Part shown: one piece after another, positions 17,482 to 25,075 of the stretch
Layout of the letters: each line of letters opens with the position of its first letter
How positions within the stretch are numbered: the stretch's first letter is position 1
Source: Occallatibacter riparius
GTDB lineage: Bacteria; Acidobacteriota; Terriglobia; Terriglobales; Acidobacteriaceae
Assembly (NCBI RefSeq): GCF_025264625.1
Contig: NZ_CP093313.1
Location: 1,488,001 to 1,552,000, forward strand
Length of the DNA: 64,000 nucleotides
Direction: 5' to 3'
The notes under the pieces: model-generated
Seen by the model: only the letters and a program-made list of their open reading frames with translations
Database searches by the model: none
Told to the model about the DNA's origin: nothing
Translations under genes and position numbers: made by a program

Positions 17482-17508
17482 GTACCCTGCCCCGTTGTGG
17501 AAACCGGT

Positions 17509-18240
17509 ATGACCGCCGCGGCTACACTTGGAGCAATGACGGGAAATCTGTTTGAGAGCGGAGCGGCTGCGGCCGGTATGGGTGGCGCTGCAAAGGCGGG
17601 CGCGAGCGAGTGGTTGACGGCGCATTGCGACGGCGGGTCGAGGGGGAATCCCGGGCCGGCGGGGTACGGCGCGGTGATCACCGACGGGGGCGGCCAGGTG
17701 GTGGCGCGGCTGAGCGAGTTTCTGGGGATCCAGACGAATAACTATGCGGAGTACTCGGGGCTATTGGCGGTGCTGAAGTGGGCGCTGGAGCATGGGCGGC
17801 GGAAGGTTCGCGTCGTGTCGGATTCAGAGCTGATGGTGAAGCAGATGAAGGGGCAGTACAAGGTGGCGAGCCCCGGTCTGCGGCCGCTTTGGGAAGAGGC
17901 AAAGGGTCTGGCGCGGAAGCTGGACGGGTTCGAGATGAGCCATACGCTGCGCGGAGGGAATAAAGAAGCCGACCGGCTGGCGAATGAGGCCATGGACCGG
18001 GGGATGGGGAAGACGATGGAACAGGGACCAGGGAACAGGGCACAGAAAGGCAGCGGGGTTAGCGGAGCTGGCGAAGCCAGGGCCAATGCTTACGAGAGGC
18101 CACCGAGGGCGCCGCAGGCATCGCAAAATGCGCCGAAGCAGGCTCGGCAGGTGATCGAAGGGTATGTGAAAGATGGGGTGGTGCATCTGCTGGAGGGCGA
18201 ACTGCCGGATGGGATTTTCGTGAAGGTGGTAAGGGAGTAG
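17509..18240 (+). CDS. RNase HI-like protein fused to a DUF104-like C-terminal module
   Basis: The N-terminal half is an RNase H fold with CDGGSRGNPGPAGYGAVI, NNYAEYSGLL, VSDSELMVKQMKGQYKV and GNKEADRLANEAMD. These supply the Asp-Glu-Asp-Asp catalytic set, so it should cleave RNA in RNA/DNA hybrids. A low-complexity linker follows (about 165-215). A short beta module ends the protein (VIEGYVKDGVVHLLEG, LPDGIFVKVV) and resembles the DUF104/AF2212-like module seen in some antitoxin-like proteins; that likeness is by eye. Start choice is uncertain: GTG 17497, ATG 17509 and ATG 17536 are all possible and none has a clean ribosome binding site. A hairpin repeat lies directly upstream. Confidence 0.78.
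   Translation: MTAAATLGAMTGNLFESGAAAAGMGGAAKAGASEWLTAHCDGGSRGNPGPAGYGAVITDGGGQVVARLSEFLGIQTNNYAEYSGLLAVLKWALEHGRRKVRVVSDSELMVKQMKGQYKVASPGLRPLWEEAKGLARKLDGFEMSHTLRGGNKEADRLANEAMDRGMGKTMEQGPGNRAQKGSGVSGAGEARANAYERPPRAPQASQNAPKQARQVIEGYVKDGVVHLLEGELPDGIFVKVVRE
18018..18046 (+). repeat. Intergenic-type repeat word embedded in the RNase H linker
   Basis: Within the coding frame the stretch is made of GGAACAGGGACCAGGGAACA-type words. The same words occur in spacers at 29309-29335 and 30976-31015. It encodes the linker peptide MEQGPGNRAQ. Confidence 0.5.
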
Positions 18241-18455
18241 CTCCGGTTCGCAGTTCTTAGTTCGTAGTTCACAGTTCTCGCAGCTCACAGTCTTCGCAGT
18301 TCGCCTTGGCAATAGGGGGAGGTCCGTCAGTCGCCGGAATGATTCTTCCGCGAGCAGCAACTTATCTTTGGTCGAAGTGTTTGTGGAAGCGTAGTGTACG
18401 TGTGTATTGCCCTGGTTCTCCTCCTGTGAACGAGAGGCTCACCGGAGGAAAATAG

Positions 18456-19889
18456 ATGAAAACAAGGAAGAACCTGAGGTACTTTTTCGGTTTTTGGCAA
18501 GCGGGAATTGCTCTTTTCTGCTTGCTCGTGGCTGCGCTGGTAATGGCGGCCTGTAGTAGCGGCAACTCCAGTTCAGGCGGCCCCACGTCGCAGATGGCGA
18601 CGGTGAATACGCACCTGAGCGACCCGGCAACATGCGAGGCTCCAACCGGGCCGTTTTCGCATGTCTATGTGACGATTACGGATGTCAAGGCGCATACGAG
18701 CGCATCCGCCGGCGCGAATGACAGCGGATGGGCGGATCTGACGCCGAACATGAAGCCGACGCAGATCGATCTGCTGGGGCAAGCGAATAACAAGTGCTTC
18801 CTGGCGACGCTGGGCGATTCGCAGCAGTTGCAGGCGGGGAATTATCAGCAGATCCGATTGATTCTGGCGGGGGACGGAACGAGCGTTTCCGGGAACGTGT
18901 GCGGAAGCGCAGCGAACTGCGTGCAGCTGGGGTCGGATTCGAGCTTTCACCCGCTGCTGCTGTCGAGCGAGTCCAAGACGGGGCTCAAAATTTCTTCAGG
19001 ACAGATTGGCGGCGGAGGGTTCAACATCGCCGCGGGCCAGACGAAGGATCTGGACATCGACTTCAGTACGTGCGAGTCGATTGTGAAGGAAGGAAACGGG
19101 CAGTATCGGCTGAAGCCGGTGTTGCATGCGGGCGAGGTCAGCACGACTTCGACATCGATTAACGGCAAGGTGCTGGACAAGGCGACCGGAAATCCTGTGG
19201 GCGGCACCGTGATGGTTGCGGTGGAGCAGAAGGATTCGACGGGCGTGGATCGGATCTTCCAGTCGACGCTGACGGGGGCGGATGGCGGATTCGTGTTCTG
19301 TCCGCTGCCGGCGGGGACCTACGACGTGGTGATTGTGGGAACGCGCACGGATGGCGTGCTGTATGCGCCTGCGATCATTACGGGGGTTTCGGTGGGCAGC
19401 ACGGTGGGTTCGGTGGACCTTTATCTGCCGAGCGTGGTGACGTCCAGCTCCCTGACGCTGGCCGGGCTGGTGACATCACAGAACACAACCAATGCCGCGA
19501 CGGTTGCGGATGTCTCGCTGAGCACGACGGAACAGGTGAACGCGACGACGTATACGATTCCGTTACCGCCTACGTCGACGCAGAGCTCGGTGACGATGTC
19601 TGTGGAGACGGCTGCATCGACTTCGGCGTTGACCTGCCCCGCGAATACGGACTGCGCGGCTTACTCGATCACGGTTCCGTCGAGCGCGGCGTATATCGCG
19701 GCGTGGTCCGCGAGCGGGGTCACGCTGGCGCTGAGCACTTCGCCGGCGAGCTACGTGGTGGATGGGATGGCGTTCGTGCCAGGATCGGGCGGATCGCCGA
19801 GCTGCAATCCGAGCGAGCTGCAGGCAGCGGCGTATGGTGCGACATCGATCGGGCCGGTGCAGACGCTGGCGTTTGTGCAGTGCCAGTGA
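18456..19889 (+). CDS. DUF4382 lipoprotein with carboxypeptidase-regulatory-like domain
   Basis: The 477-residue precursor has a long signal sequence ending in a lipobox (LVMAAC; Cys about residue 33), so it is predicted to be a lipid-anchored envelope protein. A DUF4382 domain follows (about 45-225; HVYVTITDVKAH, PTQIDLLG, AGNYQQIRLIL). A CarboxypepD_reg-like beta sandwich comes next (about 230-325; INGKVLDKATGNPVGG, PLPAGTYDVVIVG), then a Ser/Thr-rich C-terminal region. DUF4382 proteins are of unknown function and common in Acidobacteria and Bacteroidetes. GGAGG precedes the ATG at good spacing. Confidence 0.85.
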   Translation: MKTRKNLRYFFGFWQAGIALFCLLVAALVMAACSSGNSSSGGPTSQMATVNTHLSDPATCEAPTGPFSHVYVTITDVKAHTSASAGANDSGWADLTPNMKPTQIDLLGQANNKCFLATLGDSQQLQAGNYQQIRLILAGDGTSVSGNVCGSAANCVQLGSDSSFHPLLLSSESKTGLKISSGQIGGGGFNIAAGQTKDLDIDFSTCESIVKEGNGQYRLKPVLHAGEVSTTSTSINGKVLDKATGNPVGGTVMVAVEQKDSTGVDRIFQSTLTGADGGFVFCPLPAGTYDVVIVGTRTDGVLYAPAIITGVSVGSTVGSVDLYLPSVVTSSSLTLAGLVTSQNTTNAATVADVSLSTTEQVNATTYTIPLPPTSTQSSVTMSVETAASTSALTCPANTDCAAYSITVPSSAAYIAAWSASGVTLALSTSPASYVVDGMAFVPGSGGSPSCNPSELQAAAYGATSIGPVQTLAFVQCQ

Positions 19890-19927
19890 GGGCAGTGGTC
19901 AGTGATCAGTGGCTAGTGGTCAGTAAG

Positions 19928-19955
19928 AAAGGCCGGGACTCTTGCGAGTCCCGGC
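19928..19955. repeat. 28-bp hairpin, copy 1 of a duplicated terminator-like element
   Basis: GCCGGGACTC (19932-19941) pairs with GAGTCCCGGC (19946-19955) over a TTGC loop. The 28 bases are identical to 20399-20426. This copy lacks the full T-run, so as a terminator of the lipoprotein gene it would be weak. Confidence 0.7.
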
Positions 19956-20019
19956 TTCAATGGGCACGTTTGATTCCGGCTACCATGTCAGGCGAAGGCA
20001 ATTAGCGGAGAGATGTGCA

Positions 20020-20379
20020 GTGAGAATAATCGCCATTGTGCTGCTTCTACTGACGGCGAACTGCAGGTGCCTTGCGGCGGAACCGTGCACCACCCTTCAC
20101 GGCCGGGCGCATTACTACGGAGGGGATGGCCAATTGCGGATCTGGCACATCGGCACGCATCACGAGTTCACGCCGGGCCAGTCCTCATGGGATCGGGTCA
20201 TGGGCTGGTTGCTGCAAGGTGTGCCGTTCGCTGAACGGAAAAATTACGCTTCACCTGAGTCTTCTGTTTACCTGTTCGGAGATTTTGAGGTTTGCCCGAC
20301 CGAGCCTCTTCGTAAGGGAGCGGTGCAGGAGGCGAGGGTGATGTCAGTTGCGCATCGCGTTTACACCAAGAGCGACTAA
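20020..20379 (+). CDS. Small secreted protein of unknown function
   Basis: The product is 119 residues with a signal peptide (RIIAIVLLLLTANCRCLA). The mature part is compact and rich in His, Trp and Tyr, with HGRAHYYGGDGQLRIWHIGTHHEF and VYLFGDFEVCPTEPL. No family is recognised. GTG at 20020 is chosen as the start because GGAG lies about eight bases upstream and the signal peptide begins there; the frame runs to 19942 without support. The gene is bracketed by two identical 28-bp hairpins, at 19928 and 20399. Confidence 0.6.
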   Translation: MRIIAIVLLLLTANCRCLAAEPCTTLHGRAHYYGGDGQLRIWHIGTHHEFTPGQSSWDRVMGWLLQGVPFAERKNYASPESSVYLFGDFEVCPTEPLRKGAVQEARVMSVAHRVYTKSD

Positions 20380-20397
20380 CTGTCCGCTATCCAGCAC

Positions 20398-20431
20398 AAA
20401 AGGCCGGGACTCTTGCGAGTCCCGGCCTTTT
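20398..20431. terminator. Terminator between convergent genes; copy 2 of the 28-bp hairpin
   Basis: AAAAGGCCGGGACTC (20398-20412) pairs perfectly with 20417-20431 over a TTGC loop, and the 3' arm ends in TTTT. It lies between the small secreted gene (plus) and sodA (minus) and can serve both. Confidence 0.8.
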
Positions 20432-20464
20432 GCTTTTGATCGGCAGGCGGATTTGGGTTCGTGC

Positions 20465-20511
20465 TTTCCCACCCTGTCGGCAGGAAAAAGCCGACAGGAT
20501 GGGGCACGGGA
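20465..20511. repeat. Dispersed palindromic element, family 1, copy 2
   Basis: A 47-bp element with the same ends as 17434-17481. Here the stem reads CTGTCGGC/GCCGACAG, and the loop is again A-rich. It lies between sodA and the shared terminator. Confidence 0.75.
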
Positions 20512-20541
20512 AGTTAATGCCGACAACAGAAAACTGTCGTG

Positions 20542-21156
20542 CTACTTCTTCGCTTTTTCGAAGCGCTTGGCGACTTCTTGCCAGTTGACTACGTTCCACC
20601 AGGCGGCGAGGTACTCGGGGCGGCGGTTCTGGTACTTGAGGTAGTAGGCGTGCTCCCAGACGTCGTTGCCGAGGATGGGGTAGAGGCCCTGAGAGAGGGG
20701 CGAGTCCTGGTTGGGCGTGGTGATGATGGCGAGCTTGCCGCCCTTCCAGACGAGCCAGCCCCAGCCGGAGCCGAACTGCTTGGCGGTGGTTTCGTTGAAG
20801 GTCTTTTTGAAGGTCTCGAAGTCGCCGAAGTCGGCCTTGATCTGGTCGGCGAGGGCGCCGGTGGGGGCGTTATTCTGGCCGGCAGGTCCCATGATGGTCC
20901 AGAACATGGAGTGATTGGAGTGGCCGCCGGCGTTGTTGCGCAGCACGGTGCGGACATCCTCGGGGATCGCGTTCAGGTCGGCGAGCAGCTCATCCACGGA
21001 TTTGGAAGCGAGCTCGGGGTGCTTCTCGAGGGCGCCGTTGGCGTTGGTGACGTAAGCCTGGTGATGCTTGTCGTGGTGGAGCTTCATGGTTTCGGCATCG
21101 ATGGTGGGCTCGAGCGCCGCGTAGTCGTAAGGGAGCGGTGGAAGTTCGTATGCCAT
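20542..21156 (-). CDS. sodA: Superoxide dismutase, Mn-type of the Fe/Mn family
   Basis: The 204-residue protein is full length for cytosolic Fe/Mn superoxide dismutase, which converts superoxide to oxygen and peroxide. Metal ligands are visible: His27 ([11 protein letters not shown]), His82 ([10 protein letters not shown]) and the late Asp/His pair in [11 protein letters not shown] before the second ligand and NQDSPL near the active site match the manganese subtype rather than the iron subtype; the metal itself is an inference. AGGAG lies about nine bases before the ATG, and a TACAAT box about 30 bp upstream is a possible -10. There is no signal peptide. Confidence 0.95.
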   Translation of the reverse strand: MAYELPPLPYDYAALEPTIDAETMKLHHDKHHQAYVTNANGALEKHPELASKSVDELLADLNAIPEDVRTVLRNNAGGHSNHSMFWTIMGPAGQNNAPTGALADQIKADFGDFETFKKTFNETTAKQFGSGWGWLVWKGGKLAIITTPNQDSPLSQGLYPILGNDVWEHAYYLKYQNRRPEYLAAWWNVVNWQEVAKRFEKAKK

Positions 21157-21330
21157 TGTGGGGAATCTCCTCCAAGAAGAAATTGTAGCGGGTTGAGGTA
21201 GGGCCGCGCGAGATGCGGGTCAGGCGGGAGGCTTATGAATCCAAGGACTTACAGTGCCGGTGGATTGGATGCCGGGGAGTGCGGCGAGGATGCGGCCGAA
21301 TTGGGCTAGCTGGAAAAGGCGAAAAGCGAA

Positions 21331-22287
21331 TTACGGTTGTTTCTCCTCGGGCCAGGGTTGGACCCTTGGGGGAACGCACTGCGCCGGGGCCATCAGATTG
21401 CGAAAGACCACGCACTCGCGCAGATTCTGAATGGCCGGACGCTTTGCGTTCGCCAGCTTGCGGCTGTTCGCGTTCCGAACCTCCATGGCCTTGCCGACCC
21501 ACTGCTTGTAACCGGCGAGATCATTGTCGCGGAGTTCGCTCTCGTTCCGAGAACCGTATTCCAGATCGGCCTTGCGCCGATCGACGAGGGCCAGGTATCG
21601 CATGGCGTCCTCAAAGTTCTCGCGATTTTCAACTGCGATCTTCAGATACCGCTCTGCTTCGTCCAAAACGTCCGCATTTCTCACTCGGATTTCTTCAAGG
21701 ATGTCGACCCGAACGTCTTCATTGCCTTTGCCGTCGTCGTAAGTTCCCGCACTACGAAGAACATCCAGCGCATTGTCTCTTGCCTTCATCCAGTCAACGA
21801 CACCGATGATGTACGCCGCATCAGGATTGAGGGCGTCCAAGTCGAGCGTGTTCAGAGACCACTCCCTGGCTTCTTCCAGTTCGTTGATATCGAAGTATGC
21901 CCTCGCCAGCGCTTCCCGACAAATCAGATTGTCCGGCTCGATGGCCAGAACCTGTTGCAGGAGCCTGATCGCCCGCTTCCCTACCCGCAGATTGTCAGGA
22001 GTTTCCAGCGCTGGTGTGATTGTGCGTCCGACCGCAATGCCGAGGTATGCTCTGGCGGTAGTCATTCGCGGATCCAGACGCAGAGCTGCTTGAAAATGCT
22101 CGACGGCCATGTCGTAGTCCGCCTTGTTGTAGGCAGCAACGCCCAGATTCATCTCGCGCTGAATCTGCACAGTTGCAGAGGGGGTCTGGCTTGTGTTGTT
22201 CGCTGCGGTTTGTGCAGAAGCCACAAGGCTGGTCAGCAGGAGGCATGCTGCTCCCAAACTGGCCCGATGGAAGCGAATACGATTCAT
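21331..22287 (-). CDS. Secreted TPR-repeat protein
   Basis: The 318-residue protein has a signal peptide (RASLGAACLLLTSLVASAQ). At least three tetratricopeptide repeats follow in the first half, for example MNLGVAAYNKADYDMAVEHF, ALRLDPRMTTARAYLGIAVG and AREWSLNTLDLDALNPDAAY. A helical C-terminal region ends in VPPRVQPWPEE. TPR proteins are scaffolds; the partner is unknown. ATG at 22287 is chosen because GGGAG is six bases upstream. The longer frame to 22422 has no supporting site. It is divergent from the glucoamylase gene. Confidence 0.78.
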   Translation of the reverse strand: MNRIRFHRASLGAACLLLTSLVASAQTAANNTSQTPSATVQIQREMNLGVAAYNKADYDMAVEHFQAALRLDPRMTTARAYLGIAVGRTITPALETPDNLRVGKRAIRLLQQVLAIEPDNLICREALARAYFDINELEEAREWSLNTLDLDALNPDAAYIIGVVDWMKARDNALDVLRSAGTYDDGKGNEDVRVDILEEIRVRNADVLDEAERYLKIAVENRENFEDAMRYLALVDRRKADLEYGSRNESELRDNDLAGYKQWVGKAMEVRNANSRKLANAKRPAIQNLRECVVFRNLMAPAQCVPPRVQPWPEEKQP

Positions 22288-22457
22288 GATGGCTCCCGCG
22301 GTATGCGAGTCGTCCGCCTGACAAAAGATCATAGACCAATTCAGGGGGTGTGCTTGAACCGGAGCCATGAATGCAGTCGCGGGATGAAATCGGAGGTAAC
22401 TTTCTTGCCTCCGGTTCATCAAGAGACATTAGGATCACGAGTGCAGGCTTCCCCCGG

Positions 22458-22500
22458 CGCGGGTGCGGACACCCACGCGACAGCCGGTCTGGAGACCGGC
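22458..22500. repeat. Two-hairpin spacer element just upstream of the glucoamylase gene
   Basis: GCCGGTCT (22483-22490) pairs with AGACCGGC (22493-22500). An imperfect hairpin built on GGGTG/CACCC (22461-22465 with 22470-22474) precedes it. It ends 23 bp before the start codon, so it would lie in the leader RNA. Confidence 0.6.
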
Positions 22501-22523
22501 GCTACACCAGGTATGCAAACTGA

Positions 22524-25028
22524 ATGAACGGACATTCTCTTTATCGCTGGCTGACGCAGGAGGGCGAGGCTTTTGGTGCGCCCGGGGTGGAACCACGCTG
22601 GACATCGGCTGTGAAAGATGCGGTGGGCACGGCCTACTCCGCTTCGAGCCGGGTGTGGTTCACGTGCTCGCACGGCATTGTGAACGAGGTGTATCACCCG
22701 ACGATCGATCATCCGCAGGTGCGGGACATGGAGTTCCTGATTACGGATGGGGAGACGTTCGCGCACGAGGAGAAGCGCGATCTGGATTCGGAGTTTGAGT
22801 ACATTCACGCGGAGACGCTGGGTGTGCGCTATGTGAATCGCGATCGCGAGGGTCGGTATGCACTGATCAAGGAGATCATTTGCGATCCGCACCACTCGGT
22901 GCTGCTGACGCGTGTACGGCTGGAGGGCGCGCCCGAGCTGGTGGACCGGCTAAAGGTATATGCGCTGCTGGCTCCGCACCTGGATGGCGGGGGCGAGGGG
23001 AACTCAGCACGCGCGGTGGATGTGGCGGGCTACAAGGTGCTGGCGGCGTGGAAGGATCCGTGGACGCTGGCGATGGGGGCGAGCTGCGGGTTCTCGCGGG
23101 TGAGCTGCGGGTTTGTGGGCGAGAGCGATGGCTGGCGCGACGTGATGGACGGCTACCGGATGGACTGGGAGTTCGGGTCGGCGACGAACGGCAACATTGC
23201 GCTGTTTGGGGAGCTGAACCTGGACTGCGCGCGCAACTGCGGAAAGGCCGAAGGGGCGCGGGAGTTCACGGTGGCGGTGGGGATTGGCGATACGCTGCAC
23301 ACCTCGCTGCAAAAGACGGTGAGCGCGCTGGTGATGCCGTTTGAGCAACACAAGTCACGGTTCATCGACCAGTGGCAGAGGGCAGCGAACCCGGAGTGGC
23401 TGGCGGAGAAGGCGCAAGACGGCGGGATGCTGATGCGGGCAAGCCACAACGTCCTGCTGGCGCATGAGGACAAGACGTACTCGGGCGCGTTTGTGGCGTC
23501 CGCGTCGATTCCGTGGGGACAAGCGAAGAGCGACGATGACCTGGGCGGCTATCACCTGGTGTGGACGCGCGACATGGTGCAGACGGCGACGGCGATGCTG
23601 GCGTGCGGACGGGTGGAGACGGCGCGAAGAGCGCTGGTTTATCTCGCGTGTACGCAGCAGCCAGATGGGGGATTCGCCCAGAACTTCTGGGTGGATGGAA
23701 GGCCTTACTGGAGCGGCGTGCAGCTGGACGAGGTGGCGTTTCCGATCATTCTGGCGTGGCGGCTTTGGAAGCAGAATGGGCTGGGCGAGATGGACGTGTT
23801 TCCGTTTGTGGAGCGCGCGGCGGGGTTCCTGGTGAAGAAGGCGCCGATTACGCACCAGGAACGCTGGGAAGAGAATGCGGGGTATTCGCCGTCGACGCTG
23901 GCGGCGGTGATTGCTGCGCTGATTTGCGCGGCGGAGATGGCACGGGCGCGCGGGGGCATGGAGCTGGCGGAGTTTCTGGAGGAGTTTGCCGACTGGATCG
24001 AGGGGCATCTCGAAGACTGGACGGTTACCAATGATGGCGTTCTGCTGCCGGAGGTGAGGCGGCACTATATGCGAGTGCGGCCGCCGGAGACGGGCGAGGC
24101 CTACTGGTGCGAGAGCTGCGGGACGGAGATGATCCGGCTGAATAACAGGCCGCCGAAGACGCGGTTCGAGTTTGAGGCGCGAGAGATCATCGACGGAGGG
24201 TTTCTGGAGCTGGTGCGGTATGGCGTGCGCAGAGCGGACGATCCTCTGGTGGTGGATACGCTGAAGGTGGTGGATGCGGTGTTGAAGCGCGAGCTGCCGC
24301 AAGGACCGGCGTGGCTGCGCTACAACTGGGACGGCTACGGAGACACTGCGGACGGCGGCGCGTTTCATGGATGGGGCCAAGGGCGGCCGTGGCCTCTGCT
24401 GACGGGCGAGAGGGCGCACTATGAGCTGGCAGCGGGAAAGGATATTTCGAACCTGATTGCGAGCTATGAGCGGTATGCAACGCCGGGGCAGATGTTGCCG
24501 GAGCAGGTCTGGGACGATGGGGATATTCCCGAGCGCGAGTTGTATGCGGGGATGCCGGCGGGATCGGCGACTCCGCTGGTGTGGGCGCATGCGGAGTATC
24601 TGAAGCTGCTGCGATCGGCGCTGGATGGGAAGGTGTTTGATCGCGTGGACCCGGTGTATGAGCGCTACTGCACCGAGAATGGGCGGCAGGCGGTGCGGAG
24701 AGGCATCGAGATCTACAGCCGGCGGAGGCCGGTGCAGAGAATCAACGCAGGCGAGACGCTGCGCATCCTAGACCCGGAGCACTTTGAACTGGTGTGGTCG
24801 ACGGACGGCTGGAAGACCACCCAGAGCGCGTCGAGCCGCGGAATTGGAAGCACAGGATTCATGGTGGATGTACAGACAGACGCGGAGGGCGGGCGGCTAT
24901 CATGGACTTTGCATTGGCCGGAAATGCACCCGGATTCCCACCCCGGCGACAAGGGCCCTCCGCTGGGATCATCCACCCCCGGGCGCTGGCTTGGATACAA
25001 TGTAGAGGTCGAGATTGTATCCGGATAA
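22524..25028 (+). CDS. Glucoamylase-type glycoside hydrolase, family 15
   Basis: The 834-residue protein has an N-terminal beta-rich domain like the glucodextranase N-domain (about 10-270). A GH15 (alpha/alpha)6 barrel follows (about 290-720) with GGYHLVWTRDMVQTA, QNFWVDGRPYWSGVQLDE and WLRYNWDGYGD. Family members release glucose from alpha-glucans; some prokaryotic relatives act on dextran or trehalose, so substrate is not certain. No signal peptide is seen, which suggests an intracellular role, for example on stored glycogen or imported oligosaccharide. It is followed by transketolase with a 47-bp gap, linking glucan breakdown to the pentose phosphate genes. The ribosome binding site is weak. 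Confidence 0.88.
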   Translation: MNGHSLYRWLTQEGEAFGAPGVEPRWTSAVKDAVGTAYSASSRVWFTCSHGIVNEVYHPTIDHPQVRDMEFLITDGETFAHEEKRDLDSEFEYIHAETLGVRYVNRDREGRYALIKEIICDPHHSVLLTRVRLEGAPELVDRLKVYALLAPHLDGGGEGNSARAVDVAGYKVLAAWKDPWTLAMGASCGFSRVSCGFVGESDGWRDVMDGYRMDWEFGSATNGNIALFGELNLDCARNCGKAEGAREFTVAVGIGDTLHTSLQKTVSALVMPFEQHKSRFIDQWQRAANPEWLAEKAQDGGMLMRASHNVLLAHEDKTYSGAFVASASIPWGQAKSDDDLGGYHLVWTRDMVQTATAMLACGRVETARRALVYLACTQQPDGGFAQNFWVDGRPYWSGVQLDEVAFPIILAWRLWKQNGLGEMDVFPFVERAAGFLVKKAPITHQERWEENAGYSPSTLAAVIAALICAAEMARARGGMELAEFLEEFADWIEGHLEDWTVTNDGVLLPEVRRHYMRVRPPETGEAYWCESCGTEMIRLNNRPPKTRFEFEAREIIDGGFLELVRYGVRRADDPLVVDTLKVVDAVLKRELPQGPAWLRYNWDGYGDTADGGAFHGWGQGRPWPLLTGERAHYELAAGKDISNLIASYERYATPGQMLPEQVWDDGDIPERELYAGMPAGSATPLVWAHAEYLKLLRSALDGKVFDRVDPVYERYCTENGRQAVRRGIEIYSRRRPVQRINAGETLRILDPEHFELVWSTDGWKTTQSASSRGIGSTGFMVDVQTDAEGGRLSWTLHWPEMHPDSHPGDKGPPLGSSTPGRWLGYNVEVEIVSG

Positions 25029-25075
25029 ATTGATTTACTAACGGCAAATCCGTGTCACAGCGAAAGGACGATGGA

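Noticed and set aside
23355..24590. A 411-codon minus-strand frame across the glucoamylase gene
   Set aside because: It is an antisense shadow in GC-rich DNA, with a composition rich in Arg, His and Pro and no domain.
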